Assembly: GCA_963800275.1 (NCBI GenBank)
Contig: CAWDAI010000015.1
Span: 16,041 to 80,040, forward strand
From: JAFMJV01 sp963800275
Lineage (GTDB): Bacteria > Chloroflexota > Limnocylindria > Limnocylindrales > CSP1-4
Direction of reading: 5' to 3'
Length of the DNA stretch: 64,000 nucleotides
The position numbers and the translations under genes are program-made. Shown here piece after piece: positions 43,501 through 51,946 of the stretch (positions within the stretch are counted from its first letter, which is position 1; the number at the start of each line of letters is the position of its first letter). Below the pieces are notes generated by a model, which worked only from the letters and a program-made list of their open reading frames with translations, ran no database searches and was not told the origin of the DNA.

Positions 43501-45704
43501 ACGACGTCACCGGCTCGGAGACGGGCGCCCTGGCCACCGACCAGGCCGGCACCTACGCCCTGTCCGAGTCCGCGGTCAGCGGCTACACCAACACGAGCAT
43601 CACCTGTGACGACGATCCGGGTGTCGAGGTCACCTCGGTGACCGTCGGCCCCGGCGACAGCGTCATCTGCACCTTCGTCAATGACGACGATGCGCCGGCC
43701 CTCTACCTGCACAAGGTCGTCCAGAACGACAACGGTGGCACGGCGGTCGCGGGAGACTGGGATCTGTCCGCCGGTGCCAACACCGTCACCGGCTCGGAGA
43801 CCGGCGCCCTCGCCACCGACCAGGCCGGCACCTACGCGCTCAGCGAGAGCGCCGGTCCCGACGGCTACACCAACACGAGCATCACCTGTGACGACGATCC
43901 GGGTGTCGAGGTCACCTCGGTGACCGTCGGCCTGGGTGAGGACGTCACCTGCACCTTCGTCAACGATGACGTGGCCCCAGGGCTCACGCTCATCAAGCAC
44001 GTGGTCAACGACAACGGTGGCACGGCGGTCGCGGGGGACTGGACCCTCTCCGCGGGCGACAACGACGTCACCGGCTCGGAGACGGGCGCCCTCGCCACCG
44101 ACCAGGCCGGCAGCTACGACCTGTCCGAGTCGACCGTGGCCGGCTACACCAACACGAGCATCACCTGTGACGACGATCCGGGTGTCGAGGTCACCTCGGT
44201 GACCGTGGGCCTCGGTGAGAACGTCACCTGCACCTTCGTCAACGATGACGTGGCCCCAGGGCTCACGCTCATCAAGCACGTGGTCAACGACAACGGTGGC
44301 ACGGCGGTCGCGGGGGACTGGACCCTCTCCGCGGGCGACAACGACGTCACCGGCTCGGAGACGGGCGCCCTGGCCACCGACCAGGCCGGCACCTACGCCC
44401 TGTCCGAGTCCGCGGTCAGCGGCTACACCAACACGAGCATCACCTGTGACGACGATCCGGGTGTCGAGGTCACCTCGGTGACCGTCGGCCCCGGCGACAG
44501 CGTCATCTGCACCTTCGTCAATGACGACGATGCGCCGGCCCTCTACCTGCACAAGGTCGTCCAGAACGACAACGGTGGCACGGCGGTCGCGGGAGACTGG
44601 GATCTGTCCGCCGGGGCCAACACCGTCACCGGCTCGGAGACCGGCGCCCTCGCCACCGACCAGGCCGGCACCTACGCGCTCAGCGAGAGCGCCGGTCCCG
44701 ACGGCTACACCAACACGAGCATCACCTGTGACGACGATCCGGGTGTCGAGGTCACCTCGGTGACCGTCGGCCTGGGTGAGGACGTCACCTGCACCTTCGT
44801 CAACGATGACAACGCCGGCACGATCACGGTCGTCAAGGCCACCGACCCGTCACCCGACCCGACCGGCACGAGCTTCACCTTCAGCGGAGACGTGAGCGGC
44901 AGCATCGGCGACGGCGAAACGATCGTGGTGTCCGACGTCGCTCCCGGCACCTACACTGCGACCGAGCTCGTACCCGGCGGCTGGGCCCTTGACTCGATCG
45001 TCTGCGATGACGACGACAGCAGCGGTGACGTCGGTACCGGGACAGCCACCATCGTGGTCGCCCTCGGCGAGGACGTCAGCTGCACCTTCACCAATGTCGC
45101 GGGTGACGTGGCCATCTCGGTCACCAAGACCGCGAGCAAGGCCACCGTCTCAGACCAGGGCGAGCAGGTCACCTTCGCCTACGGCGTGACCAACACCGGT
45201 GCGACCGACGTGGCGATCACCTCGCTGGAGGACGACGTCTTCGGCACGCTCGCCGGCGGTGCCGACTGCGGCGTGGGCACCGTCCTCGGGGCTGGCGCGA
45301 GCTGCACATTCGAGGCCACCTTCCTGGTGACCCCGTCGGTGACGCCGGACCCGACCGATCCCGAGCAGGTCATCCCCGATCATGTGAACACGTTCGAGGC
45401 GTGCTCGATCCTGTCGAGCACCAGCCCCACGGCGCCCCCGGATGCGGTCAGGCTCGCGGCGGTCACCGACTGTGCCACCGCGACGGCCACGGTCTCTTTC
45501 CGTCGCACGAGCGTGGAGGTGATCGAGGAGTCTCCCAAGCCGAGCACCCCGCCGACTGACATGCTGCCTGCGACTGACGCGGGCAACGGCGCCGGCGGCA
45601 GCTCACAGCCGATGTGGCCGTGGATCGTCTTCACCCTCATGGGGGCCGCGATCATCGTGGGTGGAGGCGTGGTCGTGCGGCGCTCCCGCAAGCAGACCCC
45701 CTGA
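40587..45704 (+). CDS. Giant repetitive surface protein with prealbumin-type repeats and LPATD sorting signal
   Basis: 1705 residues from ATG 40587 (GTGAGG six bases upstream; GTG 40575 is an alternative). Signal peptide (MKFAEPRRR, hydrophobic 13-35, VIAQ). Then Lys/Gln/Thr-rich (KQATTKQPAKQ) and Pro/Thr/Glu-rich (EPTTEPTPEP) segments, a unique domain (about 290-465), two prealbumin-like (SpaA/Cna-B) domains (about 470-665), eight near-identical 93-94-residue units (666-1410), two more divergent units, and a DUF11-like domain. Each unit runs from LIKHVVNDNGG to CTFVNDD, with a conserved CDDDPGVEV. The C-terminus has LPATDAG, a hydrophobic helix and RRSRKQ, a sortase-type anchor. Probably a long stalk or adhesin on a single-membrane cell wall; no sortase gene is in the window. 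Confidence 0.85.
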   Translation: MKFAEPRRRAQFPLLALLQVIVLLAATISLPGVVIAQDGDTATDQAPANESASPTPAPDPFVAPPTKQEAAKQVTDKQATTKQPAKQATTKQPAKKTPTDTSKQAKATPQAAADRTLRLYPKNVRLALTQNSLVSAWSCPANDKTPFGKDKEPGTADDDCSPIKVRWSLGAAAAAHITQAVGAKTRVILDAPVRTKLIARWNGQKRTARVTPQALPLSTETQEATPAPAKVAPLVALVDEPTAEPTTQPTAEPTTEPTPEPSAEASPAADPSVEEASPAPSDSLAPSGVTERRVILPAALAITVKDHQGQKPDGSWTNGLVSGYTAGNTINFRFSVTATAAGSGTFEIQYTANDGCSFFIQSLALGNVGISTAPPVSPPGSNISLTLGSNTLVSGKWVQVINAAATAAGTVTGSYHLTLSANANTCSNNGASAIAGETGAVQVSGKQNVPVSGTIAPIPTATITVVKDAKPDGDQSFGYTGGLGAFSLVDDGSVTNTQTFNDLAPGSYAITESVVSGWILSQIAISGDSDGGSSQSLATRAATIDLDAGEDITVTFTNDQRGSITIIKDAQPEGDQSFGFTASGSGVSNFSLVDDGTATNTQVFSDLTPGNYSVAETVPSGWDLTGLVCTGGGTNTSTSVATATIGLDQGETVVCTFTNTAQRSALTLIKHVVNDNGGTELASAWDLSAGANTVTGAEGGAFATAVAGTYALSESAGPDGYTNTSITCDDDPGVEVTAVTLGLGETITCTFVNDDDAPSLTLIKHVVNDNGGTELASAWTLSAGDNDVTGSETGALATDQAGSYDLSESTVAGYTNTSITCDDDPGVEVTSVTVGLGEDVTCTFVNDDNAPALYLAKHVVNDNGGTAVAGDWDLSAGANTVTGSETGALATDQAGTYASREAGPDGYTNTSITCDDDPGVEVTSVTVGLGEDVTCTFVNDDVAPGLTLIKHVVNDNGGTAVAGDWTLSAGDNDVTGSETGALATDQAGTYALSESAVSGYTNTSITCDDDPGVEVTSVTVGPGDSVICTFVNDDDAPALYLHKVVQNDNGGTAVAGDWDLSAGANTVTGSETGALATDQAGTYALSESAGPDGYTNTSITCDDDPGVEVTSVTVGLGEDVTCTFVNDDVAPGLTLIKHVVNDNGGTAVAGDWTLSAGDNDVTGSETGALATDQAGSYDLSESTVAGYTNTSITCDDDPGVEVTSVTVGLGENVTCTFVNDDVAPGLTLIKHVVNDNGGTAVAGDWTLSAGDNDVTGSETGALATDQAGTYALSESAVSGYTNTSITCDDDPGVEVTSVTVGPGDSVICTFVNDDDAPALYLHKVVQNDNGGTAVAGDWDLSAGANTVTGSETGALATDQAGTYALSESAGPDGYTNTSITCDDDPGVEVTSVTVGLGEDVTCTFVNDDNAGTITVVKATDPSPDPTGTSFTFSGDVSGSIGDGETIVVSDVAPGTYTATELVPGGWALDSIVCDDDDSSGDVGTGTATIVVALGEDVSCTFTNVAGDVAISVTKTASKATVSDQGEQVTFAYGVTNTGATDVAITSLEDDVFGTLAGGADCGVGTVLGAGASCTFEATFLVTPSVTPDPTDPEQVIPDHVNTFEACSILSSTSPTAPPDAVRLAAVTDCATATATVSFRRTSVEVIEESPKPSTPPTDMLPATDAGNGAGGSSQPMWPWIVFTLMGAAIIVGGGVVVRRSRKQTP
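42582..44816 (+). repeat. Eight tandem 279/282-base repeats inside the surface-protein gene
   Basis: Unit starts: 42582, 42864, 43143, 43422, 43701, 43983, 44262 and 44541. Units alternate between two forms (TLSAGDND with SAVSGYTN or STVAGYTN; DLSAGANT with SAGPDGYTN). Above this there is an 840-base period: 43381-43969 and 44221-44809 agree at all but one position that I could find (near 43775/44615). Confidence 0.92.
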
Positions 45705-45746
45705 AGTGCTGCGGGTGTGACCCGCACCGACTAGCGACCATCACGA

Positions 45747-45780
45747 CCACGGGCGTTCGGTATCGAGCCGGCGCCCGTGG
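45747..45780 (+). terminator. Terminator hairpin after the surface-protein gene
   Basis: Perfect nine-base stem CCACGGGCG/CGCCCGTGG with a 16-base loop, 43 bases after the stop codon and 24 before the manA start. Confidence 0.7.
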
Positions 45781-45803
45781 TTGAACGATGTGAACATGTA
45801 GGC

Positions 45804-46799
45804 ATGACCGAACTCGCACCATTCCGCGTCGGCCCGGTCCTCGTCGAGCGTCCCTGGGGCGGCCGGCGCCTCGCGAGCTACGGCGAGTCGCTGCCGGATG
45901 ACGTCCGCATCGGTGAGAGCTGGGCGCTGTGCGATCTGCCCCAGGAGGTAGCGCCGCACGTGGACGATCCCAGCAGCGTGGTTCTCGACGGCCCTTATGC
46001 CGGTGTGCGGCTACGCACGCTCGTGCGCGAGCAGCAGGCTGCGCTCCTGGGTCCCGTCGCGCCGACGCCGGAAGGCCGGTTCCCATTGCTCTTCAAGCTG
46101 CTCGACGCACACGAGCATCTTTCGGTACAGGTGCACCCACACGAGGCCTATGTGGCGGAGCATCCCGAGGCACGGCTCAAGACCGAGTCGTGGTACATCA
46201 TCGACGCTGACCCGGGCGCGATGCTCTATCTCGACGTGGTCGAGGGTGTCTCGCTCGACGACGTGGAGGCGGCCATGGGCAGCGCGGATATCGTGCACTT
46301 GCTGGGTGAGCGGCCCGCGGTGCCCGGTGCCTTCCACCACGTACCAGCCGGCCGCATCCACGCCCTGGGCGCGGGCACATTCGTAGCTGAGGTGCAGACG
46401 CCGAGTGACACCACCTATCGGATCTACGACTGGGCGGTCGAGTACGCCCGGGCTCCTCGCCAGCTGCACGCTACCGAGGCCATGGGCAGCATCGTGCTCG
46501 AGCCTCCCGCGGCCTTCTCGCTCGAGCCGGCCACGGCCCCGGGCGTCCGCACGCTGGTCACGACCGCCTACTACTGGATGCGCGAGCATCGGCTCGACGA
46601 TGGCTCCAGCCCGCTCGCCGACACACCCGGCCCGATCGTCCTCAACGTGACGCACGGTAGCGTCACGGTCGGCGATCTGCGCCTGGACACGGGAGCGACC
46701 GCGGTCGTGCCGGCTACTTCCAGGGAGGACTGGATCAGCGGCGCGGGCGTGGTCCTGGAGATGGGGTTCTCGAGTTGGCAGGAGGGGAAAGCGACGTGA
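45804..46799 (+). CDS. manA: Mannose-6-phosphate isomerase, class I (short form)
   Basis: 331 residues. The zinc ligands of the family are all present: Gln109 and His111 (SVQVHPHE), Glu128 (LKTESW) and His186 (PAGRIHALGAG), with the catalytic Arg206 in TTYRIYDW. The start PFRVGPVLVERPWGG also fits. It interconverts mannose-6-phosphate and fructose-6-phosphate in the cytoplasm, feeding GDP-mannose synthesis or mannose use. The short form without the central helical insert is usual in Gram-positive bacteria. Its stop overlaps the GTG of the aminotransferase gene (GTGA), and a strong AGGAGGGG ribosome binding site inside its 3' end serves that gene. Confidence 0.9.
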   Translation: MTELAPFRVGPVLVERPWGGRRLASYGESLPDDVRIGESWALCDLPQEVAPHVDDPSSVVLDGPYAGVRLRTLVREQQAALLGPVAPTPEGRFPLLFKLLDAHEHLSVQVHPHEAYVAEHPEARLKTESWYIIDADPGAMLYLDVVEGVSLDDVEAAMGSADIVHLLGERPAVPGAFHHVPAGRIHALGAGTFVAEVQTPSDTTYRIYDWAVEYARAPRQLHATEAMGSIVLEPPAAFSLEPATAPGVRTLVTTAYYWMREHRLDDGSSPLADTPGPIVLNVTHGSVTVGDLRLDTGATAVVPATSREDWISGAGVVLEMGFSSWQEGKAT

Positions 46800-48088
46800 C
46801 TGACTGGCCGGATCATGGCGTGGTGCCCGCGGTTTGGGCGCGCTACACGGATATCGACGCCGACCGCGGTGAGGGCTCGTGGCTCATCGCCCGTGACGGC
46901 ACCCGCTACCTCGATTACACCAGCGGCATCGGCGTGACCAACACCGGCCATGCCCACCCCCGTGTGGTCGCCGCCGTGCAGGAGCAGGCCGCACGCATGC
47001 TGCACGCCCAGCAGAACATCGTCTACAGCCAGCCGGGCTTGCAACTGCACGAGCGACTGGCCGATCTCCTGCCCGACGGGCCCTGGCAGGCCTTCCTCTC
47101 CAACTCGGGCGCAGAGGCGGTGGAAGCGGCGGTGAAGCTGGCTCGCGTCAGCACCGCCCGCACGCCCGTCGTCGGCTTCCGCTACGGCTTCCACGGCCGG
47201 ACCGCCCAGGCCATGGCCCTGACCACGGCCAAGCACACCATCCGCTCGGCCAACGAGCCCATCGTCGGCTCCGTCTATCACGCCGATTTCCCCTACTGCT
47301 ACCGCGCCAGCGGCGGCGCCCACGACCCGCTCGAGTGCAGCTGTGACTGGGAGGAGCGCCTGGAGCTGTTGTTCCACCAGGTCGTCGATCCCGACAAGGT
47401 GGCGGCACTGTTCGTGGAGCCGGTCATCGGCGAGGGTGGCTACATCGTGCCCCCGCCGGGCTTCCTGCCGCGTTTGCGTGAGATCGCCGACGAGCACGGC
47501 ATGCTGCTCATCCTCGACGAGGTGCAGACCGGTTTCGGTCGCACCGGCGCCATGTTCGCGCACCAGCACGGCCCGGTGCAGCCGGACATCATGACCGTGG
47601 CCAAGGGCATCGCGTCGGGCCTGCCCCTCTCGGGCATCATCGCCCGGCGCGAGCTGATGGAGCGCTGGCCCGTGGGCACGCACGGCGGCACCTACGGCGG
47701 CAACGTGGTGTCCTGCGCGGCCGCGCTCGCGACGCTCGACGTCCTCGAGCAGGAAGGCCTCGTGGACAACGCGCGCGAACGTGGCGCCCAGCTGCTGGCC
47801 GGCCTGCGGGAGCTGCAGGCTCGCCACCCGGTCGTCGGCGATGTCCGCGGCCTGGGCCTGATGGTAGCCATGGAGATGGTCCGACCGGGCAAGGGCGATG
47901 GTCGCGAGCCGAACCCCGCCGCGCTCAAGGCGGTGCTGGCCGCGTCGCTCGAGCGCCGGCTGCTGCTGCTCTCGGCCGGTTCCTACGGCAACGTCGTGCG
48001 GGTCATCGCCCCGCTCGTGACCACGGCCGCCGAGGTCGAGCTGGCGCTGGGGATCATCGACGAGGCCCTGGCCGCCGCCGAGGCGTGA
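46796..48088 (+). CDS. Class-III aminotransferase (4-aminobutyrate aminotransferase-like)
   Basis: 430 residues from GTG 46796. PLP-fold motifs in order: YLDYTSGIGVTNTGHAHP, FLSNSGAEAVEAAVKLAR, GFRYGFHGRTAQAMALT, LILDEVQTGFGRTG (Asp binds the pyridine N) and the Schiff-base Lys in MTVAKGIASGLPLSG; then GGTYGGNVVSCAAAL. This set is typical of GABA/omega-amino acid transaminases. An unusual Cys-rich stretch, PYCYRASGGAHDPLECSCDW, occurs around residue 165 and is characteristic of one GABA-AT-like subgroup. It moves an amino group from an omega-amino acid to 2-oxoglutarate or pyruvate. Co-transcribed with manA, though the two pathways have no evident link. Confidence 0.88.
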   Translation: MTDWPDHGVVPAVWARYTDIDADRGEGSWLIARDGTRYLDYTSGIGVTNTGHAHPRVVAAVQEQAARMLHAQQNIVYSQPGLQLHERLADLLPDGPWQAFLSNSGAEAVEAAVKLARVSTARTPVVGFRYGFHGRTAQAMALTTAKHTIRSANEPIVGSVYHADFPYCYRASGGAHDPLECSCDWEERLELLFHQVVDPDKVAALFVEPVIGEGGYIVPPPGFLPRLREIADEHGMLLILDEVQTGFGRTGAMFAHQHGPVQPDIMTVAKGIASGLPLSGIIARRELMERWPVGTHGGTYGGNVVSCAAALATLDVLEQEGLVDNARERGAQLLAGLRELQARHPVVGDVRGLGLMVAMEMVRPGKGDGREPNPAALKAVLAASLERRLLLLSAGSYGNVVRVIAPLVTTAAEVELALGIIDEALAAAEA

Positions 48089-48097
48089 TCACGGCCT

Positions 48098-48111
48098 GGG
48101 CCTCGAGGCCC
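48098..48111. terminator. Palindrome between convergent genes
   Basis: Perfect 14-base palindrome GGGCCTCGAGGCCC in the 27-base gap between the aminotransferase and amidase stops. With no loop it can form only a short stem, so the terminator call is weak. Confidence 0.4.
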
Positions 48112-48115
48112 GATC

Positions 48116-49033
48116 TCAATCGCTCTCGTCTGAGTCACCGCCTGCGCCGGCCAGGGCCAGGGGACCAAGCTCACGCATGACCTCGCCGGCGGCGAAGCCC
48201 TGGTGATAGGCGGGCATCGGCGGTGGAGGAGCGTCACGCAGCTGTTGCCACAGCCGGATCATGCCGTACGTGCCCTCCCGTCGGACGGTCTCCACGCGGC
48301 CCAGGTCCAGCACCTGGTTGAGGTACTCCTCGCCGCTGCCCCCGGTCGTGAGCACGTGTCCCTCCGGGTCCACCATCAGCGAGCGCCCGGTGCCCATGAG
48401 CCCCCCGTAGTTGGGGCTGACCACGTAGACCTGGTTGGCGATGGCGTTGGCCCGGGTCAGCACCAGCTCCAGCTCCCGATCGTTGGTGCGCGTGTAGGTC
48501 GGCTGCAGGATCACCTCCGCCCCCATCCAGGCCAGGTTCCGGGTGATCTCCGGCACCCACGCGTCGAAGCAGATGATGATGCCGAAGCGGCCCACGCCGG
48601 GGATGTCGAAGACGGTCAGCTCGTGCCCGGGCGTGGTCGACTCGTAGGGCATCCAGGGCATGATCTTGCGGTAGCGTGCGACCAGTTCGCCAGCCGGTGA
48701 GAAGACGAGGGCCGTGTTGTAGAGCTTGCCCCCATCCTGCTCGTAGATGGAGCCGGGCAGGATCCACTTGCCCACCTCGCGGGCGAGGTCGGAGATCCGC
48801 TGCGTGAGCGTGCCGCCGACGGTCTCCGCGACCGACTCCACGTAGCCCGGCGGGTAGCCGTCGCTCCAGCTGCCGAGGCCGGTCAGATAGACCTCCGGGA
48901 AGACGTAGAGCCCAAGGTTGGGGAAGACGGTGGCCAGCGTGCGCACGTGGGCCTCGAAGGACCGGAAGGTCGCCTCGCGATCGTAGGGCACCGGAGCCAC
49001 CTGGGCGGCTACGACACCGATGTTGCGGTTCAC
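48116..49033 (-). CDS. Nitrilase-superfamily carbon-nitrogen hydrolase
   Basis: 305 residues from GTG 49033, overlapping the stop of the upstream ATPase gene. The catalytic triad is present: Glu47 (YVFPEVYLTG), Lys123 (ARYRKIMPW) and Cys155 (IIICFDAWVPE). Family members cleave amides, N-carbamoyl amines or nitriles via a thioester. The last 30 residues (PPMPAYHQGF onward) are a specific tail. As the final gene of a peptide-type ABC importer operon, it probably hydrolyses the imported compound, for example an amide, omega-amino amide or N-carbamoyl compound. The neighbouring omega-aminotransferase gene, although convergent, could use the product. Confidence 0.88.
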   Translation of the reverse strand: MNRNIGVVAAQVAPVPYDREATFRSFEAHVRTLATVFPNLGLYVFPEVYLTGLGSWSDGYPPGYVESVAETVGGTLTQRISDLAREVGKWILPGSIYEQDGGKLYNTALVFSPAGELVARYRKIMPWMPYESTTPGHELTVFDIPGVGRFGIIICFDAWVPEITRNLAWMGAEVILQPTYTRTNDRELELVLTRANAIANQVYVVSPNYGGLMGTGRSLMVDPEGHVLTTGGSGEEYLNQVLDLGRVETVRREGTYGMIRLWQQLRDAPPPPMPAYHQGFAAGEVMRELGPLALAGAGGDSDESD

Positions 49034-50043
49034 TCGGTCACCTCCTGTTCGAAGCGCTGTGTGGTCTGGTCGGCGAAGTGGCAGGCGGCCGCTGTGCCGT
49101 CGGCTGTGGTGATGGTGGGCACGGTCGTCTCGCATTCGGATGGTCGGCCGAGCTGCTCGCGCAGCCAGCACCGGGGGTGGAAGGCACAGCCGCTCGGGGG
49201 CGCCGTGGCACTGGGGATCTCGCCCGCCAGGAGGAACGGCGGCGGCCCCTCGGCGTCGACGTCCGGCCGGGCCAGGATGAGGGCACGCGTATACGGGTGT
49301 TGGGCGTCCTCGAAGATGCGTTCGGTCGGCCCCTCCTCCACGATCCGGCCGAGGTACATGACCACCACTCGTTCGCACAGGTAGCGGATGACGCCGAGGT
49401 CATGGCTGATGAGCAGGTAGGCCAGGTCGTATTCCGACCGCAGGCGCACGAGCAGCTCAAGCACCTGCGCCTGCACCGAGACATCGAGGGCCGAGGTCGG
49501 CTCATCGAGGATGAGCAGTCGCGGCTGCAGCGAGATGGCGCGCGCGATGGCCACGCGCTGGCACTGGCCGCCGCTCAGCTCATGGGGCCGTCGGTCGCGG
49601 AGTGCCTGCACCAGGCCGACCTCGTCGATGAGCCGCTCGACGGTCGCGCGCAGCTCGCCACGATCCAGCTGCTGGTGCGCGCGCAGCGGCTCGGCGATGA
49701 GGTCGAAGACGCTCATGCGCGGGTCGAGCGAGCCGACCGGGTCCTGGAAGACGACCTGCACCTGTGGGCGCAGCCGGCGCAGGGCGCCGCCGCGCAGGTG
49801 CGTGATGTCAGTGCCGTCGAGCCGTACCGAGCCGGCCGTCGCTTCCAGCAGCCGCAGGACGACCCGTGCCAGGGTGGTCTTGCCCGACCCCGACTCGCCC
49901 ACCAGCCCCACCGCCTCACCGGGCATGATGTCGAGGTCCACGTCGGTCACGGCCTTGACCAGGCCCGTGCCGCGATGACCCTTGACCTCGAACTCCTTGA
50001 CCAGGCTGCGGACCTCGACCAACGGCCTGTGCGTGTCGCTCAC
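49030..50043 (-). CDS. Peptide/nickel-type ABC importer ATP-binding protein (OppF/DppF-like)
   Basis: 337 residues. Walker A GESGSGKTT, signature LSGGQCQRVAIARA, Walker B LLILDEPTSALD, and switch His in ISHDLGVIRYL. The C-terminal Cys-rich oligopeptide-transporter extension (GCAFHPRCWLREQLG, then a later Cys at ACHFADQ) is present, marking the Opp/Dpp family, and may hold an iron-sulfur cluster. Start and stop both overlap neighbours by four bases. Confidence 0.9.
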   Translation of the reverse strand: MSDTHRPLVEVRSLVKEFEVKGHRGTGLVKAVTDVDLDIMPGEAVGLVGESGSGKTTLARVVLRLLEATAGSVRLDGTDITHLRGGALRRLRPQVQVVFQDPVGSLDPRMSVFDLIAEPLRAHQQLDRGELRATVERLIDEVGLVQALRDRRPHELSGGQCQRVAIARAISLQPRLLILDEPTSALDVSVQAQVLELLVRLRSEYDLAYLLISHDLGVIRYLCERVVVMYLGRIVEEGPTERIFEDAQHPYTRALILARPDVDAEGPPPFLLAGEIPSATAPPSGCAFHPRCWLREQLGRPSECETTVPTITTADGTAAACHFADQTTQRFEQEVTE

Positions 50044-51053
50044 GTGGCGTCCTCCTCGCCCGCCACGTGGCAGGCGACCTGGCCGTCTCCCAGACGCCGC
50101 AGGAGCGGCCGCTCGCGCGCGCAGCGCTCGATGGCCAGGGGGCAGCGGTCGCGGAAGGCGCAGCCCTCGATGACGCCGGGATCGGGTGGCACTGAGCCCG
50201 GGATGGTGGCCAGCGTGCCGGCGCCTCGTCGCGCTCGTGGCACCGCCGCGATGAGGCCACGCGTATAGGGGTGCTGCGGGTCGCGGAAGAGGGCCGCGGT
50301 CGGGGCGGCCTCCACGACCCGACCGGCGTAGAGCACCGCCACCCGGCTGCAGACCCGGCGTACCACGCCCAGGTCGTGGGTGATGAACATGACGCTGAAG
50401 CCCATCTCCCGCTGCAGACCCAGGATGAGCTCCAGGATCTGGGCGGCGATGGTCACGTCCAGGGCGGTGGTGGGCTCGTCGGCGATGAGCAGGCGCGGGC
50501 GCGACAGCAGGGCCATGCCCAGCATGGCGCGCTGCAGCATGCCGCCTGAGAGCTGGTGCGGGTAGCTGCGCGTGACGCGCGCAGGATCGGGCAGCGCGCA
50601 GGATGCCAGCACCTGCGCGATGCGCTCGTCGGCCGCGTGCCCTTTGAGGCCCTCGTGCTGGGCCAGCACGTCGCGCATCTGCGAACCGATGGTGAAGACG
50701 GGATTGAAGCTGTTGGTGGGGTTCTGGAAGACCATGGCCACGTCGGTGCCGCGCAGGGCCTGCCAGTCACGGGGCGAGAGCGTCTGCAGGTCGCGGCCCA
50801 GCAGCCGCAGCTCCGCCGCCTCCAGCTCGGCCGTCTCCGGCAGCAGGCCCAGCACGGATAGCCCGGTCACGGTCTTGCCGCAGCCGGTCTCGCCGACCAC
50901 GCCCAGGATCTCGCCCGCCTCGATGTCGAGGTCGATCCCGGCGACCGCCGTGGTGCGTCGGCCGGGGGTCCGGAAGCGGATGCGCAGGTCCCGGATGCGC
51001 AGCACGGGGCTGCTCGCGGGCGCCTGGTCCTGGGCCTCGACGTCCGCGGCCAT
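50040..51053 (-). CDS. Peptide/nickel-type ABC importer ATP-binding protein (OppD/DppD-like)
   Basis: 337 residues from ATG 51053. Walker A GETGCGKTV, signature LSGGMLQRAMLGMAL, Walker B LLIADEPTTALDV, and FITHDLGVVRRV. The same Cys-containing C-terminal extension occurs (GCAFRDRCPLAIERC). It forms the ATPase heterodimer with the OppF-like protein. The longer open frame upstream is only the shadow of the permease gene. ATGA overlaps on both sides. Confidence 0.9.
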   Translation of the reverse strand: MAADVEAQDQAPASSPVLRIRDLRIRFRTPGRRTTAVAGIDLDIEAGEILGVVGETGCGKTVTGLSVLGLLPETAELEAAELRLLGRDLQTLSPRDWQALRGTDVAMVFQNPTNSFNPVFTIGSQMRDVLAQHEGLKGHAADERIAQVLASCALPDPARVTRSYPHQLSGGMLQRAMLGMALLSRPRLLIADEPTTALDVTIAAQILELILGLQREMGFSVMFITHDLGVVRRVCSRVAVLYAGRVVEAAPTAALFRDPQHPYTRGLIAAVPRARRGAGTLATIPGSVPPDPGVIEGCAFRDRCPLAIERCARERPLLRRLGDGQVACHVAGEEDAT

Positions 51054-51946
51054 CAGTCCTCCTGCCTCGGGTCGAGCAGGCGCAGCAGCAGGTCGCCGAC
51101 CAGGTTGAAGGCCAGGACCGTGAAGAAGATAGCCAGGCCCGGGAAGGTGGAGAGCCACCACTGCTCGAGGATGTACTGGCGGCCCTCGGCCACCATCAGG
51201 CCCCAGTCGGGCGCGGGCGGCCGGGCGCCAAGGCCGATGAAGGCGAGACCGCCGGCGGCCAGGATGACGGTGCCGATGTCGATGGTCGCCTGCACCACGA
51301 TGGGGCCGATCGAGTTGGGCACGATGTGGCGGAAGATGATGACCGAGTCGCGGATGCCCATCGCGCGCGCGGCATCCACGAAGGGCCACTCGCGCAGCGA
51401 GACGGCCAGCCCGCGAGCGATGCGCGCGTACCACGGCCACCACGAGATGACCAGCGCGAGCGTCGCGTTCTGCAGACCCGGCCCCAGGGCCGCCACGATG
51501 GCCATCGCCAGCAGCAGCGGCGGGAAGGCCAGGAACAGGTCGGTGACCCGCATGATCAGGCCGTCCACCCAGCCCCGGAAGTAGCCGGCGGCCGCGCCCA
51601 GGGGCACGCCCACGAGGATGGCCAGCCCGACCACGATCAGCGACACCTGCACCGCGATGCGGGCGCCGAGGATGACGCGCGTGAACACCGAGCGGCCGAG
51701 CCAGTCGGTGCCGAAGGGATACTCCAGGCTGGGCGGCAGCATGCGCTGGCTCACGTTCACCACGCCCGCGCCGTCACCGGGCCGCGGTGCCAGCCAGGGG
51801 CCGAAGACGGCCATGATCAGGACGAGCACGATGATGACCAGGCCGAAGAGCGCCAGCGGGTCGGCGAGGACTGCGCGGGCGGCGCGCCGGCCGAAGCCCG
51901 GACGTTCCGCGATCTGCGTCGGCAGCTGGCTGTAGGTGGCCGCCAT
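51053..51946 (-). CDS. Peptide-type ABC importer permease (DppC-like)
   Basis: 297 residues, six helices. The N-terminal OppC_N helix (LADPLALFGLVIIVLVLIMAVFGPWLAP) is followed by PFGTDWLGRSVFTRVILGAR, a hallmark of DppC-type permeases, and by the EAA-like loop FVDAARAMGIRDSVIIFRHIVPN. Pairs with the DppB-like permease. Confidence 0.9.
   Translation of the reverse strand: MAATYSQLPTQIAERPGFGRRAARAVLADPLALFGLVIIVLVLIMAVFGPWLAPRPGDGAGVVNVSQRMLPPSLEYPFGTDWLGRSVFTRVILGARIAVQVSLIVVGLAILVGVPLGAAAGYFRGWVDGLIMRVTDLFLAFPPLLLAMAIVAALGPGLQNATLALVISWWPWYARIARGLAVSLREWPFVDAARAMGIRDSVIIFRHIVPNSIGPIVVQATIDIGTVILAAGGLAFIGLGARPPAPDWGLMVAEGRQYILEQWWLSTFPGLAIFFTVLAFNLVGDLLLRLLDPRQED

Noticed and set aside
42576..44552. 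658-residue open frame on the minus strand opposite the repeat array
   Set aside because: It exists only because the plus-strand repeats keep the opposite frame open; it is repetitive, rich in Arg/Gly/Val/Asp, has no ribosome binding site or family match, and lies wholly inside the surface-protein gene.
42582..44816. Possible CRISPR or intergenic satellite array
   Set aside because: Repeat units are 279/282 bases, in frame and translated with no spacers, so they are protein repeats.
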